NCBI GenBank assembly: GCA_030592985.1
Contig: JAUVIB010000083.1
Span: 1 to 9,932 of the forward strand
Reading direction: 5' to 3'
Source: Calditrichaceae bacterium
GTDB taxonomy: Bacteria; Calditrichota; Calditrichia; Calditrichales; Calditrichaceae
Length of the DNA: 9,932 bases
In this document: piece by piece, positions 5,529 to 9,932 of the stretch
Position numbering within the stretch: the stretch's first letter is position 1
Layout of the letters: every line of letters begins with the position of its first letter
Position numbers and translations under genes: made by a program
Notes under the pieces: model-generated
The model's database searches: none
What the model was told of the DNA's origin: nothing
What the model saw: the letters and a program-made list of their open reading frames with translations, nothing else

Positions 5529-7424
5529 CTATTTTTGTGCCGGATCGAGCAATAATGGAAACCATACACGGTAACGGGAATGAATATCCCAGGAATTACC
5601 GGCTGATGCAAAATCGCAGAAAAAAATATCTTTAGCTTTTCCGTAATGGCCCTCATGATAATCTCCGGTGATATATGGTATTTTAAAAACCATCCAAAAA
5701 GGTGGCGATTGGGGAAGTAAATGGCAGTCCGGACCACTATTTTTATTACCTGCAGGTGTAATAACTTCATCCACATCTATATTATCCAGCCGTTGGTCAC
5801 GTGTTAAAACAATGGGACCGCGCATGAGTACCAGGTGTTTATGATGATCTTTAGGCTCTGTTCTGTTTCTTATTTTCATATCCAGTTTAAGCTCAATACG
5901 GTCGCCATTCCGCCAACGGCGTTGAAGACGTAGATATTGACCAGCCTGAACCTCATTTACCTTTTCATCATTGATTGCAATAATACTGTTTTGGCTCCAT
6001 TTCGGAATTCTTAATTTTAACATGAACTTCTCTTCTTTAACCAGAGAGAGTGTGATTAGGATATGTCCTGATCTTGGATAATCTGAAATCTGTTCGATCT
6101 TTACCACATTTGCCGAGGGTAACGTAATCTGTGATGTTATATCTCCATAAAGATTAATCAGCGGTCCTTCATTATCTTTCATAACTGTAAATTCGGGAAA
6201 TAGCATGATTCCACGGGGACCGTTGGCAATACAGCAATTTAGATCCATACCGCATTGCATTTCACCAATCCTGCGGATACCAACGAGGGGAGAATATTTC
6301 GCAAAAGAAGAGCCGTCCGGTGTCATGGCGCCAAGCATCGCATTGAAAACAGTGGTTTCAAGACAGTCTATCAAAGAAGGATCTCCCGTAATTTGATATA
6401 ATTTAAACAATAGTTTCATCCAGGTTTGGGTGACGCAGGTTTCGTGCATGTGTTTTGTAGGTTCCGTTTGATGATCCTTGCCACCATACCAGCATTCCAC
6501 ACTTGCTCCCGAACCAATAATGGTAATTTCTGTATCAAGAATATTTTGAACAACTTTTTTCACAGCTTCTAAATATTGCTGATCAGCGGTAATTTTATAA
6601 AGCTCTAATAATCCGTCATAACAAGACATCATTTCATAAGCTTTTTGTCCATTTTCCCAAGACCACCAATGTTCCGGATGCGAAAACCGCTCGGCAACAG
6701 GGATACTTTTTAATGCATTGCTGATCAATTGCGGACCGTTGGCTGTCTCCCATTGTTCTACAATATAGCGTGCGAATTTCAGGTAACGTTCTTCTTTAGT
6801 TCGATTATATAACAGCACTATGGGTTCAAGAATAGAGCTACTGGCCATACCCCGGTAATTACCGGTTTGAATAATATCTACTTTTTCCGGACCCACTTCA
6901 CTTAACAGGTGATCGGCAAGCCTTTTTACCGCATTTAGTACTTTGTTATCGTTAGTAATATCATAATATGAAAGCAGACCGAGCATAGAATATTTCCGTC
7001 CCCAAATATCCCAGTTTTTCAAATGAGCATCATCGGCATAGTTTCCGATATATCCATCCTTCGATTGTGTTTCCAATAATCCTTCCACAGCTAAATCAAG
7101 TTTAGCTTTCAATTTTTCATCATGCGTATATTCATAAGCCTTGGCGGCAGCAAGAAACCATTTACCCCAAAATTCGCTTTGCCACATTTTTTTTTCGGTG
7201 CGGTTGCGAAAAGGTTCAATTAAATCTTGCTCGTTGCGCGCAATAATACTATTTTTAATACATAGATCGATCTTTTTTCCAAGATATCCACCAATTTTTA
7301 TGTTATTAAGGTTAATCGTATTTACCAATAACGGCGCCGGAGCTAAATTATTTGTTTCAGTGTACGTTTTGCATTGAGGAAACAAAATCAGAGAAATAAG
7401 AGATACTATTACAAGATGCTTCAT
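5529..7424 (-). CDS. Secreted GH127-type beta-L-arabinofuranosidase (DUF1680)
   Basis: This 631-residue glycoside hydrolase is predicted to release beta-L-arabinofuranose from plant or algal glycans. An N-terminal signal sequence (core about residues 4-16) leads to Cys18. The sequence before that Cys (FPQ) is a poor lipobox, so lipidation is uncertain. An (alpha/alpha)6-barrel region spans about 60-415 and a beta-sandwich region about 420-625, as in GH127. The zinc-cysteine active site described for bifidobacterial HypBA1 (Glu338, Cys340, Cys417 nucleophile, Cys418) is matched here by HETC (Glu328, Cys330) and NCC (Cys397, Cys398). Glu310 in SVECWYG is a plausible acid/base residue, though 2 residues further from HETC than in HypBA1. 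TAAGGAG lies 6 nt before the ATG. It is downstream of the esterase gene on the same strand, with the four-helix-bundle remnant between. GH146 or another DUF1680 branch with a different substrate is possible. Confidence 0.9.
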   Translation of the reverse strand: MKHLVIVSLISLILFPQCKTYTETNNLAPAPLLVNTINLNNIKIGGYLGKKIDLCIKNSIIARNEQDLIEPFRNRTEKKMWQSEFWGKWFLAAAKAYEYTHDEKLKAKLDLAVEGLLETQSKDGYIGNYADDAHLKNWDIWGRKYSMLGLLSYYDITNDNKVLNAVKRLADHLLSEVGPEKVDIIQTGNYRGMASSSILEPIVLLYNRTKEERYLKFARYIVEQWETANGPQLISNALKSIPVAERFSHPEHWWSWENGQKAYEMMSCYDGLLELYKITADQQYLEAVKKVVQNILDTEITIIGSGASVECWYGGKDHQTEPTKHMHETCVTQTWMKLLFKLYQITGDPSLIDCLETTVFNAMLGAMTPDGSSFAKYSPLVGIRRIGEMQCGMDLNCCIANGPRGIMLFPEFTVMKDNEGPLINLYGDITSQITLPSANVVKIEQISDYPRSGHILITLSLVKEEKFMLKLRIPKWSQNSIIAINDEKVNEVQAGQYLRLQRRWRNGDRIELKLDMKIRNRTEPKDHHKHLVLMRGPIVLTRDQRLDNIDVDEVITPAGNKNSGPDCHLLPQSPPFWMVFKIPYITGDYHEGHYGKAKDIFFCDFASAGNSWDIHSRYRVWFPLLLDPAQK

Positions 7425-7430
7425 TTTTGT

Positions 7431-7437
7431 CTCCTTA
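7431..7437 (-). promoter_or_regulatory. Shine-Dalgarno of the GH127 gene
   Basis: Minus-strand TAAGGAG is placed 6 nt before the ATG at 7424 and confirms the start and the signal sequence. Confidence 0.7.
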
Positions 7438-7530
7438 AGATGTATGGTTCTGGCAAAAACTCTAAACTTTCAGTTCTTTAACATTCTATTCATTAGGGAA
7501 TTATGAGTAAACGGGTGTTCTCCCCCTTTT

Positions 7531-7569
7531 CAACATCCAATATCCAACACTCAAATCCAATTTCCAAGG
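7531..7569. repeat. Left inverted-repeat arm of the four-helix-bundle cassette
   Basis: The core AACATCCAATATCCAACA (7532-7549) is the reverse complement of 7957-7974 with a single mismatch. Similarity continues inward in degenerate form up to AAGG at 7566-7569 (further CCAAT repeats). The arm overlaps the end of the pseudogene reading frame. Confidence 0.7.
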
Positions 7570-7929
7570 GTAAGACAATCAATTCCTTTCTTCTTTCTAA
7601 CCGTTTCGATACTCGTGAATAGAATGGCAACCAGTTCATTTGTCTCCTACAAAAGTGGATTCAGCTGAGATGCATTTTTGATCATTTTTGCCTTCGTAAT
7701 AATCTTTAACCATATCTCTTTTTCCCGAAGTTCTTTGAGCGCAACCTTGGGCTTATAGCTAAAATCTGCCGGAGATTCCGAGCTTTGCGCCTCGCCGTAG
7801 TTTGGAACTGGAGAGGTGTTGCTCCTTAAAACTTGCAAAGATACCATTGCTAACTTTTGTATCAGGCAAAGCTTCAGAAAGTTTGATGAGCCGGACGGCA
7901 TAATCAATCAAACGCTCTTACAAATCCAT
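7551..7929 (-). pseudogene. Decayed four-helix-bundle protein gene (IVS/S23 family)
   Basis: Read on the minus strand from the ATG at 7929 (after AAGGAAAG), the conceptual protein of about 126 residues matches the four-helix-bundle family first known from 23S rRNA intervening sequences. It has ERLIDYAVRLIKLSEALPDT, then LRSNTSPVPNYGEAQSSES, ADFSYK, ALKELREKEIWLKIITKA, and the C-terminal ETNELVAILFTSIETVRKKK. Three lesions break it: TAA at codon 4 (7920-7918) where Lys is expected, a frameshift near 7842-7833 (about 2 nt lost or 1 gained) between SNGI and LQVLRS, and TAG at 7649-7647 before ETNEL, again where Lys is usual. The longest intact piece is 7647-7907 (86 codons from a TTG), which lacks the first helix. 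The biochemical role of intact family members outside rRNA is unknown; Avd proteins of diversity-generating retroelements share the fold. Sequencing error is unlikely to explain three lesions but cannot be excluded. Confidence 0.85.
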
Positions 7930-7935
7930 TTCTTT

Positions 7936-7976
7936 CCTTAGACATTGGATATTCCTTGTTGGATATTGGATATTCA
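7936..7976. repeat. Right inverted-repeat arm of the four-helix-bundle cassette
   Basis: The core TGTTGGATATTGGATATT (7957-7974) pairs with 7532-7549 at 17 of 18 positions. The arm itself contains three copies of GGATATT (7947, 7961, 7968), so slippage within it is possible. Confidence 0.7.
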
Positions 7977-7990
7977 GTTCCTTTCTTTTT
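7975..7990 (+). repeat. Short direct repeat with 7580-7595
   Basis: CAGTTCCTTTCTTTTT just outside the right arm resembles CAATTCCTTTCTTCTT at 7580-7595, inside the left end of the cassette (14 of 16 positions). It could be a remnant of duplication during insertion or part of the repeat family. Pyrimidine-rich low complexity weakens the case. Confidence 0.3.
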
Positions 7991-8054
7991 ACTGTTATCG
8001 TAACTTTTTATTGAACTTTTGACACTATCTGTTAGTCGAGAAAATTTATTAGAA

Positions 8055-8936
8055 TTACAGACAACCGCGTCGTTTAAGCCATTGGATAAACACTGCTTGC
8101 CAGCCGGGATTTCCTATAAAAGCGTCTGGACCATGGCCTCCAATTTCAAATAAGAGAAGTTCTGCAGTGATATCATATTTAAATAAATTTTGGTAAAACC
8201 GCACACTATTTTCAGGCTGAACAATTGGATCATCACTACAATGAAGCAGAAAAACGGGTGGTGTGTTACCATTAATCCTATTTTCATTGGAATACTGCTC
8301 GATAAGCGTATTTGTAGTGTCTTTTCCGAGAAGATTATTACGTGTTCCCATGTGAGTAATCTCTTTTTTCATGGAAATAACCGCATAAAATAATATTGAA
8401 AAATCCGGCCTGCTGCCTATTTGTTCGATAGGGTCTTTGGAATTTGCGTTTCCCGAATCAAAAACTGTTGTTACCGTGCTTGCGAGATGACCGCCGGCAG
8501 AGAATCCCCAAACACCAATTTTATTGGGATTGATATACCATTTTGGGGCATTATACCGCGTAGTGCGAATGGCGCGGCGGGCATCTGCAGAAGGGATTTT
8601 ATGGTATCCATTTGGAAGACGGTATTTCAGAACGATTGCCGCAATATCTTTAGAAATTAGAATATCAGCGATTTTTTTTCCTTCTGTCTCCATACAGACA
8701 ACCCCATATCCACCGCCGGGGATAACAACAACAGCTGCACCGGTCGCTTTTTCTTTATCGGGCAAATAAATGGTGAGTGTGGATTTGGAAATATTACCAA
8801 TACAACCACTTCCCTTTTCCGGGCCTGATAAGCCATTATCATAGGGCGCTTTATACGGCCATAATTCCATCTTTTTAATTTCAGTTGCATTTAATACTAT
8901 TATGGTAATAAATACTGCGAAAATACTTTTTATCAT
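8055..8936 (-). CDS. Secreted alpha/beta-hydrolase esterase (acetyl-xylan/feruloyl esterase-like)
   Basis: This 293-residue serine esterase likely removes acetyl or similar ester groups from hemicellulose or pectin side chains. The signal peptide has a core at residues 3-15 and likely cleavage after Ala17 (VLNA-T). The oxyanion-hole motif PGGGY is at 73-77 (the HGGG equivalent), and the nucleophile elbow GFSAGGH holds Ser146. Asp236 (in DDPIV) and His268 (in GGHGPDAF) complete the triad. Length and motif order fit the small alpha/beta-hydrolase group (BD-FAE-like) often found in polysaccharide loci. The frame extends to an ATG at 8957, but GGAG at 8946-8943 stands 6 nt before the ATG at 8936 and the signal peptide starts there, so 8936 is used. 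It is upstream of the GH127 gene on the same strand. Exact ester specificity cannot be read from sequence. Confidence 0.9.
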   Translation of the reverse strand: MIKSIFAVFITIIVLNATEIKKMELWPYKAPYDNGLSGPEKGSGCIGNISKSTLTIYLPDKEKATGAAVVVIPGGGYGVVCMETEGKKIADILISKDIAAIVLKYRLPNGYHKIPSADARRAIRTTRYNAPKWYINPNKIGVWGFSAGGHLASTVTTVFDSGNANSKDPIEQIGSRPDFSILFYAVISMKKEITHMGTRNNLLGKDTTNTLIEQYSNENRINGNTPPVFLLHCSDDPIVQPENSVRFYQNLFKYDITAELLLFEIGGHGPDAFIGNPGWQAVFIQWLKRRGCL

Positions 8937-8942
8937 TTCATT

Positions 8943-8946
8943 CTCC
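8943..8946 (-). promoter_or_regulatory. Shine-Dalgarno deciding the esterase start
   Basis: GGAG on the minus strand, 6 nt before the ATG at 8936, lies inside the reading frame of the longer 8957 start and favours the shorter protein. Confidence 0.65.
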
Positions 8947-8959
8947 AAATATGACAATG

Positions 8960-9000
8960 CAAAATAAAAGAACCTGTATTTTATCGAAGATTTTATTTTG
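8960..9000. repeat. Perfect 10-bp AT-rich inverted repeat upstream of the esterase gene
   Basis: CAAAATAAAA at 8960-8969 and TTTTATTTTG at 8991-9000 are exact reverse complements with 21 nt between. The position, 24 nt before the esterase start codon, suits an operator or a leader hairpin. Low complexity makes chance possible. Confidence 0.4.
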
Positions 9001-9049
9001 AGAAAAAACTAAAGCGCTATGCTATAAAAAATATTAAAACCCGTCAAAA

Positions 9050-9110
9050 TTGTCATTCCAGCGAAAGATGTACCTGCATGTTTAAAGCAGGTAACATGCG
9101 GGAATGACAA
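9050..9110. repeat. Nested palindromic intergenic repeat element
   Basis: The outer arms TTGTCATTCC (9050-9059) and GGAATGACAA (9101-9110) are perfectly complementary. Pairing continues inward at two of three positions. Inside, ACCTGC/GCAGGT (9072-9077 and 9087-9092) and GCATGT/ACATGC form alternative, mutually exclusive stems. The GTCATTCC...GGAATGAC ends with CCTGCATG...GCAGG inside are of the kind seen in dispersed intergenic palindromic repeats of many bacterial genomes. No coding capacity. Confidence 0.65.
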
Positions 9111-9202
9111 ACATAGGAGCTTTTCAATTCTAAATCAACAATCCCGATTTATTTAGCGAGATCGATTTACGTCCTTAAGTGGACTCTTACATAATAACAG
9201 GA

Positions 9203-9242
9203 TACTCAGGATGAATTCTCTCCGCTAGTATTATCCTGAGTA
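9203..9242. repeat. 10-bp inverted repeat, potential hairpin
   Basis: TACTCAGGAT at 9203-9212 and ATCCTGAGTA at 9233-9242 are perfect reverse complements with a 20-nt centre. There is no T-run after it, so it is not a typical terminator. It may be an operator, a REP-like unit or the remains of a miniature element. Confidence 0.5.
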
Positions 9243-9440
9243 ATAGAATAATTGTGATAAATTAGATAATACTCTTAAAAAAGCAAACAAAAATACCAAT
9301 TTTATTTATTGCATTCTCAATAAAATGCGACGATAATGCACATGATATGTTCTTTTTATCAAGATGGTAATATTGTTTGTTAACGATTCTTGTTTACTAT
9401 TACTTAATATTTATTTATCTTAATCAATCGTTTTAAACAA

Positions 9441-9445
9441 AAGGA
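9441..9445 (+). promoter_or_regulatory. Shine-Dalgarno of the propeller-protein gene
   Basis: AAGGA stands 7 nt before the ATG at 9453 and confirms the start of the signal peptide. Confidence 0.6.
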
Positions 9446-9452
9446 TTTTATC

Positions 9453-9932
9453 ATGCGTATTATTATTTTACTTTCGTTTCTTTTCCTAACCACAAACAAT
9501 CTTTACAGTGCGGAACCGCTTAAATTGAATTCAGATAGAGAATTGTTTATTGATCATTACCTGATTGAGAAACTTAAGGGAACAAAACTCGTCCTGCATC
9601 ATCCGCACGATGAAGGTCCTGTAATCTATTTTGATAAATCATGGGAAGGTCTCTTTTGCGGATATTCAACAATCATAAAAGATGGCGGCATCTATCGTTT
9701 ATACTATCGGGGCTTACCCAAAGCCGGTAAAGACGGCAGCAATGCTGAAAGCACCTGTTATGCCGAATCAAAAGATGGTATTCACTGGATAAAACCGAAT
9801 CTCGGGATTTTTGAAGTAAACGGTAATAAAAATAATAATATCATATTAAAAAATGCCGCTCCGGTTACTCATAATTTCAGCCCTTTCCTTGATACAAAAA
9901 GAGGTGTCAATAAAAAATATAAATTCAAAGCT
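9453..9932 (+). CDS. Secreted five-bladed beta-propeller glycosidase-like protein, 3'-truncated by window edge
   Basis: The first 160 codons are open to the window end without a stop. Residues 1-20 form a Sec signal peptide with a good cleavage site (LYSA-E). The mature part carries LFIDHYLIE (31-39), LHHPHDEGPVI (48-58), WEGLFCGYSTIIKDG (64-78), YRLYYRG (81-87) and CYAESKDGIHW (102-112). Similar segments occur in large secreted proteins, abundant in Planctomycetota and related polysaccharide degraders, whose core is a GH32/43-like five-bladed beta-propeller. The (Y)AES(K)DGIHW step is a typical blade repeat. Asp34 in FIDHY sits where the first-blade acidic residue of such propellers is often found, but catalysis is not shown. 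It is divergent from the esterase and GH127 genes, which suggests a shared role in glycan use. Function is inferred from motifs recalled, not from a search. Confidence 0.75.
   Translation, partial: MRIIILLSFLFLTTNNLYSAEPLKLNSDRELFIDHYLIEKLKGTKLVLHHPHDEGPVIYFDKSWEGLFCGYSTIIKDGGIYRLYYRGLPKAGKDGSNAESTCYAESKDGIHWIKPNLGIFEVNGNKNNNIILKNAAPVTHNFSPFLDTKRGVNKKYKFKA

Larger units (their letters stand above)
7531..7976. mobile_element. Inverted-repeat-bounded cassette carrying the four-helix-bundle pseudogene
   Basis: Two imperfect inverted repeats of about 40 bp enclose exactly one gene remnant of the IVS/S23 four-helix-bundle family. The pseudogene ribosome site sits in the inner edge of the right arm and its terminal stop inside the left arm, so the gene and the repeats form one unit of about 446 bp. 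This is the layout of a small non-autonomous insertion, as for IVS elements in 23S rRNA whose ends pair into a stem. No target-site duplication can be seen with certainty and no transposase is present. The unit lies between two co-oriented carbohydrate genes. Confidence 0.5.
8937..9452. other. Divergent intergenic region with palindromic elements
   Basis: These 516 AT-rich bases between the divergent esterase and propeller-protein genes carry no reading frame of note. They must contain promoters for both genes, but no sigma-70-like pair stands out. Contents: an AT-rich inverted repeat (8960-9000), a nested palindromic repeat (9050-9110), a 10-bp inverted repeat (9203-9242) and a spaced 7-bp inverted pair AACGATT (9382-9388)/AATCGTT (9426-9432) near the right-hand gene. 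Confidence 0.6.

Noticed and set aside
7412..7424. GH127 signal sequence as a lipoprotein signal with Cys18
   Set aside because: Residues before Cys18 are Phe-Pro-Gln, which does not fit the usual lipobox; kept only as a possibility in the gene entry.
7546..7625. Diversity-generating retroelement suggested by an Avd-like four-helix bundle
   Set aside because: No reverse transcriptase, template repeat or variable repeat is present in the window.
8657..8890. Second minus-strand frame inside the esterase gene
   Set aside because: The esterase frame holds the signal peptide and oxyanion motif here; the other frame is basic and repetitive with no domain.
9371..9440. Bacteroidota-type promoter (TAnnTTTG) before the propeller gene and before position 49
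   Set aside because: Only imperfect matches (TATTGTTTG, TATTTTG) in very AT-rich sequence; chance hits are expected.

Overview
The window is AT-rich and reads as chromosomal DNA from a Gram-negative bacterium, probably of the Fibrobacterota-Chlorobiota-Bacteroidota (FCB) superphylum or a neighbour such as Calditrichota, Marinimicrobia or Ignavibacteriota. The pointers are the histidine kinase H-box (AHQLGTPLSS, common in Bacteroidota-like kinases), the secreted carbohydrate enzymes, and the IVS/S23-type four-helix-bundle gene that is abundant in such genomes. No marker gene allows a firmer placement. No rRNA, tRNA, CRISPR array or transposase gene is visible.

Left part (1-4700). A secreted protein of unknown function (49-864, +) converges tail to tail, with a 17-nt overlap, on four minus-strand genes. 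In order of transcription these are recQ, an orphan membrane histidine kinase, an ECF sigma factor and its zinc-binding anti-sigma factor. The last two overlap by 17 nt and closely resemble the actinobacterial SigR/RsrA thiol-stress pair: the anti-sigma factor has its Cys/His ligands at residues 11, 37, 41 and 44. The RecQ is unusual. It has about 75 extra residues before the zinc motif, lacks the fourth zinc cysteine and ends right after the motif.

Middle (4712-5482). A YhhQ-type queuosine-precursor transporter is divergent from recQ. It has no ATG start, and the gap to recQ is very small.

Right part (5529-9932). This is a polysaccharide-degradation region: a GH127-type beta-L-arabinofuranosidase (minus), an alpha/beta-hydrolase esterase (minus), and, divergently on plus, the first 160 codons of a secreted beta-propeller glycosidase-like protein cut by the window edge. 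Between the two minus-strand enzymes lies a decayed four-helix-bundle (IVS/S23 family) gene with two in-frame stops and one frameshift, enclosed by imperfect inverted repeats of about 40 bp. Together these look like a small mobile cassette inserted into a carbohydrate operon. The 516-nt divergent intergenic region 8937-9452 holds several palindromic elements, including a nested-hairpin element of a dispersed intergenic type.

The most notable items are the inverted-repeat four-helix-bundle cassette, the SigR/RsrA-like pair with a candidate own promoter and leader hairpin, and the odd RecQ architecture.
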